Positions 44,921-53,181 of a DNA stretch of 64,000 bases are shown piece by piece. The position numbers were made by a program, and so were the translations under genes. Every line of letters starts with the position of its first letter. Positions within the stretch are counted from its first letter, which is position 1. This DNA is from Streptomyces sp. HUAS 15-9 (GTDB taxonomy: Bacteria > Actinomycetota > Actinomycetes > Streptomycetales > Streptomycetaceae), in NCBI RefSeq assembly GCF_025642155.1, contig NZ_CP106798.1:7068001-7132000 (forward strand), in the 5' to 3' direction. The notes beneath the pieces were generated by a model. That model was not told the origin of the DNA. It did not search any database and saw only the letters and a program-made list of their open reading frames with translations.

Positions 44921-46543
44921 TCAGCCGGTGAGCTGCTGGTACGCGGGCAGGGTGAGGAAGTCCGCGTAGTCCTCGTCGAGGGCGACCTGGAGCAGCAGAT
45001 CGTGGGCCTGCTGCCAGTGGCCGGCCGCGAAGGCCTCGCCGCCGATCTCCTCACGGATGGCGGCCAGTTCCTCGGCGGCGACCTTGCGGGCCAGCTCGGG
45101 GGTCGCCGTCTCGCCGTTCTCGAACTCGACGCCCGCGTTGATCCACTGCCAGATCTGCGAGCGGGAGATCTCGGCGGTGGCCGCGTCCTCCATGAGGTTG
45201 AAGATGGCGACCGCGCCGAGGCCGCGCAGCCACGCCTCGATGTAACGGATGCCCACCTGCACGGCGTTGACCAGACCCGCGTACGTCGGCTTGGCCCCGA
45301 GCGAGTCGATCGCGATCAGGTCGGCCGCCTCGACGTGCACGTCCTCGCGCAGCCGGTCCTTCTGGTTGGGCCGGTCGCCGAGGACCTTGTCGAAGGACTC
45401 CATGGCGAGCGGGACCAGGTCCGGGTGGGCGACCCAGGAGCCGTCGAAACCGTCGTTCGCCTCGCGGTCCTTGTCCGCCTTGACCTTCTCGAAGGCGACC
45501 TTGTTGACCTCCTCGTCGCGGCGGGACGGGATGAACGCCGCCATGCCGCCGATCGCGTGCGCACCGCGCTTGTGGCAGGTGCGGACGAGGAGTTCGGTGT
45601 ACGCCCGCATGAACGGGGCGGTCATCGTGACGGCGTTGCGGTCCGGCAGGACGAAACGCGGCCCGCCGTCACGGAAGTTCTTGACGATGGAGAAGAGGTA
45701 GTCCCAGCGGCCGGCGTTCAACCCGGAGGCATGGTCGCGGAGTTCGTAGAGGATCTCCTCCATCTCGTACGCGGCCGTGATCGTCTCGATGAGCACGGTG
45801 GCGCGGACGGTTCCCTGCGGGATGCCGACATGGTCCTGCGCGAAGACGAACACGTCGTTCCACAGCCGGGCTTCGAGGTGGGACTCGGTCTTCGGGAGGT
45901 AGAAGTACGGCCCCTTGCCGAGGTCGAGCAGCCGCTGGGCGTTGTGGAAGAAGTAGAGCCCGAAGTCGACGAAGGCGCCGGGAACTTGCTCGCCGTCGAC
46001 GACCATGTGCCGCTCATTGAGATGCCAGCCACGGGGCCGCATGACGACGGTCGCCAGCTCGTCATTCGCCTTCAGGGCGTACGACTTGCCCGAACCGGCG
46101 TCCGTGAAGTCGATGTTCCGGGTGTAGGCGTCGATCAGGTTCAGCTGGCCCAGGACGACGTTCTCCCAGGTCGGCGCTGAGGCGTCCTCGAAATCGGCGA
46201 GCCAGATCCTGGCACCCGAGTTCAGGGCGTTGATGGTCATCTTGCGGTCGGTGGGGCCGGTGATCTCGACGCGCCGGTCGTTCAGGGCCTCGGGCGAGGG
46301 GGCGACCCGCCAGGAGTCGTCGGCGCGGATCGCGGCAGTCTCCGGGAGGAAGTCGAGCGTGGAGGTGCGGGCGATCTCGGCGCGGCGCTCCGCGCGGCGG
46401 GCGAGGAGCTCGTCACGGCGCGGCGTGAACCGCCGGTGCAGCTCGGCCACGAAGGCGAGCGCCGCGTCGGTGAGGACCTCCTCCTGCCGGGGCAGGGGCT
46501 CGGCGTCGACGATGGCCAGCGGAGACGGCGCTGGTGCGGACAT
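44921..46543 (-). CDS. aceB: Malate synthase (type A)
   Basis: A 540-residue TIM-barrel enzyme condensing glyoxylate and acetyl-CoA to malate. Diagnostic segments: [75 protein letters not shown], and [16 protein letters not shown], with the catalytic Asp in [18 protein letters not shown]. Glyoxylate from allantoin breakdown would enter central metabolism here. The promoter carries two AllR-type sites and the second 17-bp motif, so it probably serves urate/allantoin catabolism rather than only the acetate glyoxylate cycle. Confidence 0.96.
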   Translation of the reverse strand: MSAPAPSPLAIVDAEPLPRQEEVLTDAALAFVAELHRRFTPRRDELLARRAERRAEIARTSTLDFLPETAAIRADDSWRVAPSPEALNDRRVEITGPTDRKMTINALNSGARIWLADFEDASAPTWENVVLGQLNLIDAYTRNIDFTDAGSGKSYALKANDELATVVMRPRGWHLNERHMVVDGEQVPGAFVDFGLYFFHNAQRLLDLGKGPYFYLPKTESHLEARLWNDVFVFAQDHVGIPQGTVRATVLIETITAAYEMEEILYELRDHASGLNAGRWDYLFSIVKNFRDGGPRFVLPDRNAVTMTAPFMRAYTELLVRTCHKRGAHAIGGMAAFIPSRRDEEVNKVAFEKVKADKDREANDGFDGSWVAHPDLVPLAMESFDKVLGDRPNQKDRLREDVHVEAADLIAIDSLGAKPTYAGLVNAVQVGIRYIEAWLRGLGAVAIFNLMEDAATAEISRSQIWQWINAGVEFENGETATPELARKVAAEELAAIREEIGGEAFAAGHWQQAHDLLLQVALDEDYADFLTLPAYQQLTG

Positions 46544-46625
46544 GAGCTGTCACTTCCTTCAGCGGTGGCACCGGGTGCCAGTCGTACCGGGTAGGACTGA
46601 GGACGCCCGGGGAGCGGCAGGGCGC

Positions 46626-46679
46626 TTCTGAACAGTGGATACTAGTTTCCTCATCGTGGAACTTCAATAGTTTGTTGAC
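46626..46679 (-). promoter_or_regulatory. aceB promoter with paired AllR-type sites and a 17-bp palindrome
   Basis: On the minus strand: TTGAAG (46667-46662), exactly 17 bp, then TAGTAT (46644-46639). The operator TTCCACGATGAGGAA (46661-46647) fills the spacer, and ATCCACTGTTCAGAA (46640-46626) overlaps the -10, again 21 bp apart. GTCAACAAACTATTGAA (46679-46663) ends in the -35. Binding at either site would block RNA polymerase. Confidence 0.8.
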
Positions 46680-46727
46680 GTCGAGATTCTCCGGGTCGAG
46701 GCAAGGTGGCTCTCGGTGCCATCCCGC

Positions 46728-47327
46728 TCACTCAAGGTGGATCAGATCCTCGGTCGTGTCGATGTCGTACGGTTCGGCCACATCGCCGCACTCGACGAGC
46801 CGGATCTCCCGCTCGTGCTCCTTCAGATAGGCGCGGGCGCCCCGGTCACCGGTCGCGGTGCGGGCGATGCCGGCCCAGTGGGCGCAGCCGAAGAGGACCG
46901 GGTGTCCGCGTACGCCGTCGTAGGCGGCGGAGACCAGGGACCTGTCGTCCTCGTGGGCGGCCAGGACGCGGCCGACCGCCTCGGGGCCGATGCCGGGCTG
47001 GTCGACCAGCGAGACCAGGGCCGCGCGGGCGCCCGTACCGGTGAGCGAATCGAGCCCCGCTCGCAGCGAGGACCCCATTCCCTCGGCCCAGCCGGGGTTG
47101 TCCACGAGTACGCAGCCGCTCAGGTCCGCCCGTTTCCGGACCTCGTCGGCGCGGGCGCCCAGCACCACATGGATGCGATCACATCCGGCCGTGCGCAGCA
47201 CCCCGACCGCGTGCTCCACCAGGGGGCGTCCCCGGTGTTCGAGCAGTGCCTTGGGCCGACCGCCGAGCCGCCTTCCGCCGCCCGCGGCAAGGAGCAGACC
47301 GGCGATCCGGCCTTGGTTGTCCGTCAT
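46728..47327 (-). CDS. MobA/MocA-like molybdenum cofactor nucleotidyltransferase
   Basis: A 199-residue nucleotidyltransferase. The N-terminal GLLLAAGGGRRLGGRPKALL binds NTP, and SLVDQPGIGPEAV and GHPVLFGCAHW complete the MocA-type pattern. Such proteins make the cytosine or guanine dinucleotide form of the molybdenum cofactor; PucB-type members serve xanthine dehydrogenase. Its position among purine-catabolism genes suggests maturation of a xanthine dehydrogenase encoded elsewhere. It lies upstream of, and in line with, malate synthase but is separated by the aceB promoter. Confidence 0.83.
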   Translation of the reverse strand: MTDNQGRIAGLLLAAGGGRRLGGRPKALLEHRGRPLVEHAVGVLRTAGCDRIHVVLGARADEVRKRADLSGCVLVDNPGWAEGMGSSLRAGLDSLTGTGARAALVSLVDQPGIGPEAVGRVLAAHEDDRSLVSAAYDGVRGHPVLFGCAHWAGIARTATGDRGARAYLKEHEREIRLVECGDVAEPYDIDTTEDLIHLE

Positions 47328-47498
47328 GTGTCCTGCATACCTGACGCGGGGCGGGGTGCCCGGTTTCGATGGACTGAATTTCGGTCCGCGCAGTGGCGCT
47401 CCCCGTACCGGGTGGCGTTTACTGACCCGCGTCGCCCGGCGCCGGACCTACGCCACGGGGCAGCAGTGCGCACACGACGGCGTGCGAGGGGGAGGGCT

Positions 47499-47813
47499 GT
47501 GTTGCGGAGCTTGGGACAGAGGCCGGTGACCGGCAGCGACGAAGACTCGAGAGTGGCGGAACTGCGCACCGCGGTGTCCCGGCTGCGCCGCGAACTCGCC
47601 GCACACCCGGCCGAGTTCCCCGACCGCTGCATAGCCGAGGACGAACTGGCGGCCCTGGCCGCGATGACCTCCGGCGGCATCCCCGAGATACCCCGCCTGC
47701 GCCGCTCCCTGCTCCTGATCGCGGGCGCGATCGGCTCGGTCAGCGCGCTGGCACGGGGGTTGTCGGAGGTCCGGGACGCGGTGGACCTGTTCGGGGAGCC
47801 GCCGCGACGCTGA
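47499..47813 (+). CDS. DUF5955-type small protein
   Basis: A 104-residue protein from the GTG at 47499, which has GAGGGGG upstream; a second GTG at 47526 would give 95 residues. The sequence (VAELRTAVSRLRRELAAHPA, FPDRCIAEDELAALAAMTSG, then LLIAGAIGSVSALARGLSEV) fits the Streptomyces DUF5955 family. It is mainly helical, with one hydrophobic helix near the C-terminus. Function unknown. Confidence 0.7.
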   Translation: MLRSLGQRPVTGSDEDSRVAELRTAVSRLRRELAAHPAEFPDRCIAEDELAALAAMTSGGIPEIPRLRRSLLLIAGAIGSVSALARGLSEVRDAVDLFGEPPRR

Positions 47814-47904
47814 AGGGGCTCGCGCACGAATGGGCGACCCGGACGCGGCGGTCGAGGTCCCGGGCGCCTGCGGAGAACGCTCACGGTGACCGCCGTCCTA
47901 TCTT

Positions 47905-47939
47905 CCCGTCGACGTCGCCCGTCGACGTCGACGGGCGAC
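47905..47939. repeat. 26-bp perfect palindrome overlapping a 13-bp direct repeat
   Basis: GTCGCCCGTCGAC is followed at once by its reverse complement GTCGACGGGCGAC (47914-47939, no loop). CCCGTCGACGTCG also occurs twice in tandem at 47905-47930. The gap to allR (47814-48107) holds no gene. Confidence 0.75.
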
Positions 47940-48072
47940 TGGGCGGGCCGACTGCTGACTGCGGTCCCCCCCCGCTCAGGCACCACGAACCGGGACCGAT
48001 GGCGGTCGTGCCGCCGACCCCGGCCGGACCGGTGTGCGCCGGGGCGGGCTGCTGCTCGTCGGCGGCTTCCGG

Positions 48073-48100
48073 CTTCGAAGAGCGAGGGAGTCGAACCCCC
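48073..48100 (-). other. tRNA 3'-end-like fragment (T-arm)
   Basis: On the minus strand, GGGGGTTCGACTCCCTC followed by GCTCTTC resembles a tRNA T-arm (5-bp stem with one G-U pair, TTCGACT loop) plus an acceptor 3' strand. It begins seven bases past the allR stop codon, so no complete tRNA can be present. It could be a leftover attachment-site half or chance. Confidence 0.35.
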
Positions 48101-48107
48101 GGCGGGC

Positions 48108-48890
48108 TCAGCTCGCCAAAGTCTGGGACAGTTCCGTTGCGATCTGCTGGAGTACCGGCACGATCTTGTCCGTTGCCGATTCCGTGACGCGGCCCGCCGG
48201 GCCCGAGATGGAGATGGCGGTGGCGGTGGGGGAGTCCGGTACCGGGACCGCGAGGCAGCGGACGCCGATCTCCTGCTCGTTGTCGTCCACGGCGTACCCG
48301 AGGCGGCGCACCTCCTCCAGGGCGGCCAGGAATGCGTCCGGCGTGGTGATGGTCTTCTCCGTCGCGGCCGGCATGCCGGTGCGGGACAGGAGGGCGCGCA
48401 CCTCGTGGTCGGGGACATGGGCGAGCAGCGCCTTGCCGACGCCCGTGGAGTGCGGCAGAACCCGCCGGCCCACCTCGGTGAACATGCGCATCGAGTGCTT
48501 CGACGGCACCTGGGCGACATAGACGACCTCGTCGCCGTCCAGCAGCGCCATGTTCGCCGTCTCCCCGGTCTCCTCGACGAGGCGCGCGAGGTAGGGCCGG
48601 GCCCAGGTGCCGAGCAGCCGGGAAGCGGACTCGCCGAGGCGGATCAGACGCGGGCCGAGGGCGTAGCGGCGGTTGGGCTGCTGACGTACATAGCCGCAGA
48701 CGACCAGCGTGCGCATCAGCCGATGGATCGTGGGCAACGGCAGCCCGCTGCTCGCGGACAGCTCACTCAGACCGACCTCGCCGCCCGCGTCGGCCATCCG
48801 CTCCAGCAGATCGAAGGCCCGCTCCAGGGACTGGACCCCGCCACCGGCGGACTTGGCGGAGCCGGTGTTGCTGGCGCTGGACGACGGCAC
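48108..48890 (-). CDS. allR: IclR-family repressor of allantoin/glyoxylate genes (AllR)
   Basis: A 260-residue IclR protein. The winged HTH lies at about residues 18-80 (VQSLERAFDLLERMADAGGE, ELSASSGLPLPTIHRLMRTL, GYVRQQPNRRYALGPRLIRL). The C-terminal ligand domain has HSTGVGKALLAHVP, GYAVDDNEQEIGVRCLAVPV and ISISGPAGRVT. It is divergent from allB. AllR-type proteins repress allantoin-use genes and release DNA when a pathway metabolite such as allantoate or glyoxylate binds; this is known for the family, not shown here. The paired 15-bp palindromes at four promoters are its expected targets. Confidence 0.9.
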   Translation of the reverse strand: MPSSSASNTGSAKSAGGGVQSLERAFDLLERMADAGGEVGLSELSASSGLPLPTIHRLMRTLVVCGYVRQQPNRRYALGPRLIRLGESASRLLGTWARPYLARLVEETGETANMALLDGDEVVYVAQVPSKHSMRMFTEVGRRVLPHSTGVGKALLAHVPDHEVRALLSRTGMPAATEKTITTPDAFLAALEEVRRLGYAVDDNEQEIGVRCLAVPVPDSPTATAISISGPAGRVTESATDKIVPVLQQIATELSQTLAS

Positions 48891-48943
48891 GGCGCGTTCC
48901 TTTCGGGACTGGCAGGAAGGGCAGCAGCCTACCCGGCAGTCGG

Positions 48944-49006
48944 TTGACTCCCTGCTCGTAGGTAGCTACGTTCTCCTTGCTGGAATTCTAATTCCGCTTT
49001 ATGGAA
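48944..49006 (+). promoter_or_regulatory. allB promoter with two AllR-type operators
   Basis: TTGACT (48944-48949), a 17-bp spacer and TACGTT (48967-48972) are followed by TTCTCCTTGCTGGAA (48971-48985) and TTCCGCTTTATGGAA (48992-49006), spaced 21 bp. The geometry copies gcl and hyi. Located between the divergent allR and allB, the sites could also autoregulate allR. Confidence 0.8.
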
Positions 49007-49083
49007 ACGTCCAGAGTAATGGCGCCGGGTGCACTGGGAAGAAGTGTGCCTCTTGACGGCGCAAGGACGGGAGTGAAGACTCC

Positions 49084-49135
49084 TTCAACAGAACGTTGAA
49101 TTCCGTTACGTGGCAGTACATCCCGTTTCCTGGAA
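49084..49135 (+). promoter_or_regulatory. Second regulatory cluster in the allB leader
   Basis: TTCAACAGAACGTTGAA (49084-49100) is a 17-bp palindrome whose right arm abuts TTCCGTTACGTGGCA (49101-49115), an imperfect AllR-type site. A weaker TCCCGTTTCCTGGAA (49121-49135) follows. TTGAAT (49096-49101) could be the -35 of a second promoter, as at aceB, though no good -10 is seen. Confidence 0.55.
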
Positions 49136-49164
49136 GCAAGACGGCGGCAGAGAGAGGGGCCCGG

Positions 49165-50502
49165 GTGTCCGACGCCGAACTGGTACTGCGCTCGACACGC
49201 GTCATCACCGCGGAAGGGACGCGGGCCGCCTCGGTCATGGTCTCCGCCGGGAAGATCACGGCCGTACTGCCGTACGACGCCGACGTACCGTCCGCGGCCC
49301 GCCTGGCGGACCTCGCCGACGACGTCCTGCTGCCCGGCCTGGTCGACACCCACGTGCACGTCAACGACCCCGGCCGCACCGAGTGGGAGGGCTTCTGGAC
49401 CGCCACCCGCGCCGCGGCGGCCGGCGGCATCACCACCCTTGTCGACATGCCCCTCAACTCCCTCCCGCCGACCACGACGGTCGACCACCTCCGTACCAAG
49501 CGGCGGGTCGCCGCCGACAAGGCCCACGTCGACGTCGGCTTCTGGGGCGGCGCCCTGCCCGACAACGTCAAGGACCTGCGCCCGCTGCACGACGCCGGGG
49601 TCTTCGGCTTCAAGGCGTTCCTGTCGCCGTCCGGCGTGGACGAGTTCCCGCACCTCGACCAGGAGCAACTGGCCCGGTCGCTGGCCGAGATCGCCGAATT
49701 CGACGGCCTGCTGATCGTGCACGCCGAGGACCCGCACCACCTGGATGCGGCCCCGCGGCACGGCGGCCCCAAGTACGCCGACTTCCTCGCCTCCCGCCCG
49801 CGCGACGCCGAGGACACCGCCATCGCGAGCCTGATCACCCAGGCGAAGCGCCTCCACGCGCGCGTGCACGTCCTGCACCTGTCCTCCAGCGACGCACTGC
49901 CCCTGATCGCCGCCGCCCGGGCCGAGGGCGTGCGCATCACGGTGGAGACCTGCCCGCACTATCTGACCCTGACCGCCGAGGAAGTCCCGGACGGTGCCAG
50001 CGAGTTCAAGTGCTGCCCGCCCATCCGCGAGGCGGCCAACCAGGATCTGCTCTGGCAGGCGCTGGCGGACGGCACCATCGACTGTGTGGTCACCGACCAC
50101 TCGCCGTCGACGGCCGACCTCAAGACCGACGACTTCGCCACCGCCTGGGGAGGCATCTCCGGCCTTCAGCTCAGCCTGGCCGCCGTGTGGACCGAGGCGC
50201 GCCGGCGCGGCCACGGCCTGGAGGACGTCGTGCGCTGGATGTCGACGCGTACGGCGGCCCTGGTGGGCCTGTCCGAGAAGGGCGCCATCGAGGCCGGCCG
50301 CGACGCGGACTTCGCCGTCCTTGCCCCCGACGAAACGTTCACCGTGGACCCGGCGGCCCTCCAGCACCGCAACCGCGTGACGGCGTACGCGGGCAAGACC
50401 CTGTACGGGGTGGTGAAGTCCACCTGGCTGCGCGGCGAACGCATCGTCGCGGACGGCGAGTTCACCGAGCCGAAGGGCCGACTGCTGACCCGTACCCCCT
50501 GA
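49165..50502 (+). CDS. allB: Allantoinase
   Basis: A 445-residue cyclic amidohydrolase; the GTG at 49165 follows GAGAGGGG. Metal ligands include His63 and His65 ([10 protein letters not shown]), the carbamylated Lys in [23 protein letters not shown] and the Asp in VVTDHSPS. It opens allantoin to allantoate. A longer frame from a TTG at 49096 runs through operator-like sequence and is not favoured. Allantoicase follows after 48 bp, so the two form an operon. Confidence 0.95.
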   Translation: MSDAELVLRSTRVITAEGTRAASVMVSAGKITAVLPYDADVPSAARLADLADDVLLPGLVDTHVHVNDPGRTEWEGFWTATRAAAAGGITTLVDMPLNSLPPTTTVDHLRTKRRVAADKAHVDVGFWGGALPDNVKDLRPLHDAGVFGFKAFLSPSGVDEFPHLDQEQLARSLAEIAEFDGLLIVHAEDPHHLDAAPRHGGPKYADFLASRPRDAEDTAIASLITQAKRLHARVHVLHLSSSDALPLIAAARAEGVRITVETCPHYLTLTAEEVPDGASEFKCCPPIREAANQDLLWQALADGTIDCVVTDHSPSTADLKTDDFATAWGGISGLQLSLAAVWTEARRRGHGLEDVVRWMSTRTAALVGLSEKGAIEAGRDADFAVLAPDETFTVDPAALQHRNRVTAYAGKTLYGVVKSTWLRGERIVADGEFTEPKGRLLTRTP

Positions 50503-50550
50503 TCTCCCGCATCCGCGGCGGCCGACTCCCGAAAGGAACACCTGATCACC

Positions 50551-51681
50551 GTGACGGCACAGCGTCCATCCGATCCGGCCGGCTTCACCGGCGACGCGAA
50601 CCCCTACGGAGGCGGTGACCCGTACGCGGACTACCGCACCGCCGACTTCCCCTTCACCCACCACGCCAACCTCGCCGACCGGCAGCTCGGCGCCGGTGTC
50701 ATCGCCGCCAACGACGAGTTCTTCGCCCAGCGGGAGAACCTGCTGGTGCCCGGGCGGGCCGAGTTCGACCCGGAGCACTTCGGGCACAAGGGCAAGATCA
50801 TGGACGGCTGGGAGACACGCCGCCGCCGCGGGGCCTCCGCCGAGCACCCCTGGCCCACGGCCGAGGACCACGACTGGGCGCTGGTCCGCCTCGGCGCGCC
50901 CGGTGTCGTACGGGGCATCGTCGTCGACACGGCCCACTTCCGTGGCAACTACCCGCAGGCGGTGTCGGTCGAGGGCACGTCCGTGCCGGGCGCCCCGTCC
51001 CCTCAGGAACTGCTCGGTGACGACGTGAAGTGGACGACCCTCGTCCCGCGCACGCCCGTCGGCGGCCACGCGGCGAACGGCTTCGCCGTCTCGGTGGAAC
51101 AGCGCTTCACACACCTGCGCGTCAACCAGCACCCCGACGGAGGTATCGCGCGCCTGCGGGTGTACGGCGAGGTCGTGCCCGACCCCGGCTGGCTGGAGGC
51201 GCTCGGCACCTTCGACGTGGTCGCCCTGGAGAACGGAGGCCGGGTCGAGGACGCCTCCGACCTCTTCTACTCCCCGGCGACGAACACCATCCAGCCGGGC
51301 CGCTCGCGCAAGATGGACGACGGCTGGGAGACACGCCGCCGCCGCGACCGGGGCAACGACTGGATCAGCTACCGGCTGGCCGCCCGGTCCCGGATCCGCG
51401 CGATCGAGATCGACACGGCCTATCTGAAGGGCAACAGCGCCGGCTGGGCGTCGGTGTCCGTGCGAAACGGCGACAGCGGCGACTGGCGCGAGATCCTCCC
51501 GCGCACCCGCCTCCAGCCCGACACCGACCACCGCTTCGTCCTGCCGGACCCCGCCGTCGGCACGCACGCGCGCGTGGACATCTTCCCCGACGGTGGCATC
51601 TCCCGCCTGCGCCTGTTCGGCTCCCTGACGGAGGAAGGAGCCACCGCCCTGGCCGCCCGCCACCAGGAACTGGGCGGCTGA
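50551..51681 (+). CDS. alc: Allantoicase
   Basis: A 376-residue protein made of two similar beta-jelly-roll domains, each holding a copy of the family motif: GKIMDGWETRRRRG near residue 90 and RKMDDGWETRRRRDRGNDW near residue 260. Related pairs are GIVVDTAHFRGNYPQAVSVE and AIEIDTAYLKGNSAGWASVS, and DGGIARLRVYG and DGGISRLRLFG. It splits allantoate into ureidoglycolate and urea. The GTG start has AAAGGA unusually far upstream (about 15 bases). The ureidoglycolate lyase expected next in the pathway is not adjacent. Confidence 0.95.
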   Translation: MTAQRPSDPAGFTGDANPYGGGDPYADYRTADFPFTHHANLADRQLGAGVIAANDEFFAQRENLLVPGRAEFDPEHFGHKGKIMDGWETRRRRGASAEHPWPTAEDHDWALVRLGAPGVVRGIVVDTAHFRGNYPQAVSVEGTSVPGAPSPQELLGDDVKWTTLVPRTPVGGHAANGFAVSVEQRFTHLRVNQHPDGGIARLRVYGEVVPDPGWLEALGTFDVVALENGGRVEDASDLFYSPATNTIQPGRSRKMDDGWETRRRRDRGNDWISYRLAARSRIRAIEIDTAYLKGNSAGWASVSVRNGDSGDWREILPRTRLQPDTDHRFVLPDPAVGTHARVDIFPDGGISRLRLFGSLTEEGATALAARHQELGG

Positions 51682-51775
51682 TCCCGCCCTCCGACGGGCG
51701 GACCGATGACTTTCGGGTGCCTCCGGGGTCTGCACTGCTGACAACGGACCCCACACCAAGAAGAAGGCACCCGAC

Positions 51776-52402
51776 ATGGGCAAGCTCGTCTCCACCATGT
51801 TCGTCACCCTCGACGGCGTCTACCAGGCGCCGGGCGGCCCCCAGGAAGACACCAGCGGCGGCTTCGACCAGGGCGGCTGGAGCTTTCCGTACGGCGACGA
51901 CGACTTCGGCCGGTTCGTCACCGAGGTCTTCGACCGCGTCGGCGCCTTCCTGCTCGGGCGCCGTACGTACGACATCTTCGCCTCGTACTGGCCGAAGATG
52001 ACCGACCCCGCCGACCCGATCGCGTCCAGGCTCAACGCACTCCCCAAGTACGTCGCCTCCTCGACCCTGACCGCGCCCGACTGGTCCGGCACCACGGTCA
52101 TCGGCGGTGACCTCGCCAAGGAGGTCACCGCCCTCAAGGAACAGACGGACGGCGAGCTCCAGGTCCACGGCAGCGGAGCCCTCGTCCGCTCCCTGCTGTC
52201 CCTCGACCTCGTCGACACGCTCCACCTGCTGACCTTCCCGGTCGTCCTCGGCGCCGGCCGCCGCTTCTTCCAGGAGGGCGCCACACCCACCAAGTTCCGC
52301 CACACCGAGGGACGGATCACCGCGGCGGGCGTCTCCATCCAGACGTACGACTTCGCGGGCCGCCCCGACTACGGCTCGTACGAGCTTCCGGACAACGCCT
52401 AG
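51776..52402 (+). CDS. Dihydrofolate reductase-fold protein (RibD C-terminal type)
   Basis: A 208-residue protein of the YyaP/RibD-C family: MGKLVSTMFVTLDGVYQAPG, FLLGRRTYDIFASYWPKM, LPKYVASSTL, LQVHGSGALVRSLLSLDLVD and LLTFPVVLGAGRRFF. Members share the DHFR fold and bind NADPH, but most have no known substrate. It lies about 95 bp after allantoicase and has its own ribosome site; a role in the allantoin operon is not implied. Confidence 0.88.
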   Translation: MGKLVSTMFVTLDGVYQAPGGPQEDTSGGFDQGGWSFPYGDDDFGRFVTEVFDRVGAFLLGRRTYDIFASYWPKMTDPADPIASRLNALPKYVASSTLTAPDWSGTTVIGGDLAKEVTALKEQTDGELQVHGSGALVRSLLSLDLVDTLHLLTFPVVLGAGRRFFQEGATPTKFRHTEGRITAAGVSIQTYDFAGRPDYGSYELPDNA

Positions 52403-52466
52403 CGCGCCTGTGGGAGCCGCGTGGGGACCGTGGTCCGCAGGTTAACTCCCTGAAAACTCATCGGGC

Positions 52467-52523
52467 TTGAAGGGAAAACCTTCAACTTTGTCATTGACAT
52501 GCCACTGTCTACGCGCGTCATCA
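52467..52523 (+). promoter_or_regulatory. Palindrome and promoter upstream of the RNase gene
   Basis: TTGAAGG-GAAAA-CCTTCAA (52467-52485) is a perfect 7-bp-arm inverted repeat. Nine bases later TTGACA (52494-52499) is followed by TGCCACTGTCTACGCGCGTC. From memory, similar TTGACATG...TGTCTACGCGCGT sequences precede other exported-protein genes of Streptomyces. No clear -10 is visible, so the promoter class is uncertain. Confidence 0.5.
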
Positions 52524-52530
52524 TGGGCCC

Positions 52531-52926
52531 ATGAGATTCCCCCCACGAATCAGTGGCATCGGCGCCGCGGGCGCCCTCCTGTCCGCCCTCCTCGTCGGCG
52601 GTACGGTCTCCGCCACCACGGCGGAGGCGGCTGCCTCGTCCGTCGGCAGCATCTGCTACAGCGACCTGCCCTCGCAGGCGTACACCACCCTGAGGCTCAT
52701 CGACCAGGGCGGTCCGTTCCCGTACTCGCAGGACGGGGTCGTCTTCCAGAACCGCGAACGCGTCCTGCCCCAGCAGCCGACCGGCTACTACCACGAGTAC
52801 ACGGTGAAGACCCCCGGCTCCTCCACGCGCGGTGCGCGGCGCATCGTCACCGGTGAGGAGTACCAGGAGGACTACTACACGGCGGACCACTACGCCACGT
52901 TCGACCTGATCGACTTCGGCTGCTGA
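52531..52926 (+). CDS. Secreted guanyl-specific ribonuclease (RNase Sa type)
   Basis: A 131-residue precursor. Residues 1-34 form a signal peptide ending AEAA. The mature part matches RNase Sa almost throughout: GPFPYSQDGVVFQNRERVLP, GYYHEYTVKTPG, RRIVTGEEYQEDYYTADHYA. The catalytic residues are Glu89, Arg100 and His120, and Cys42 and Cys131 would form the known disulfide. The enzyme cleaves RNA after guanine outside the cell. No barstar-like inhibitor gene is adjacent. Confidence 0.95.
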   Translation: MRFPPRISGIGAAGALLSALLVGGTVSATTAEAAASSVGSICYSDLPSQAYTTLRLIDQGGPFPYSQDGVVFQNRERVLPQQPTGYYHEYTVKTPGSSTRGARRIVTGEEYQEDYYTADHYATFDLIDFGC

Positions 52927-52980
52927 GCCGGTAGCCGATTCCGTAAGAACGGTGCGACCAGCCGGAGGCCGGGCCCGCGC

Positions 52981-53181
52981 TCAGCCCGGCCTCCGGCTCT
53001 CCGCGGCGGCGAACAACGCGAACGCCAGCACCACCAGGGCGAGGCTCGCGTACACCTCGTAGCCGTCGAGGAAGCCGACCTTCTGCACGAGACCCACGCC
53101 CCAGTGGGTGAACTCGTGCACCAGGCCCAGCACGCCCTGCATCAGGGCAAGGAATCCGGTCACTTCCAGCAGCTTCTTCAT
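52981..53181 (-). CDS. Small membrane protein
   Basis: A 66-residue protein, ATG at 53181. Two hydrophobic helices (VTGFLALMQGVLGLVHEFTH and ASLALVVLAFALFAAA) are joined by a short loop; the C-terminus is basic. I do not recognise the family. It converges on the RNase gene, and its start is about 180 bp from the divergent histidine kinase gene. Confidence 0.6.
   Translation of the reverse strand: MKKLLEVTGFLALMQGVLGLVHEFTHWGVGLVQKVGFLDGYEVYASLALVVLAFALFAAAESRRPG

Noticed and set aside
48073..48110. Complete tRNA gene
   Set aside because: The T-arm-like sequence is preceded at once by the coding end of allR. No D-arm or anticodon arm can be placed, so only a fragment call is kept, at low confidence.
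49096..49164. Longer allantoinase N-terminus from a TTG at 49096
   Set aside because: The extension is encoded by the operator cluster and has no ribosome site, while the GTG at 49165 has a good one and fits the family start.
52927..53181. Barstar-like inhibitor beside the RNase gene
   Set aside because: The only nearby small gene encodes two hydrophobic helices and lacks the acidic helix of barstar.
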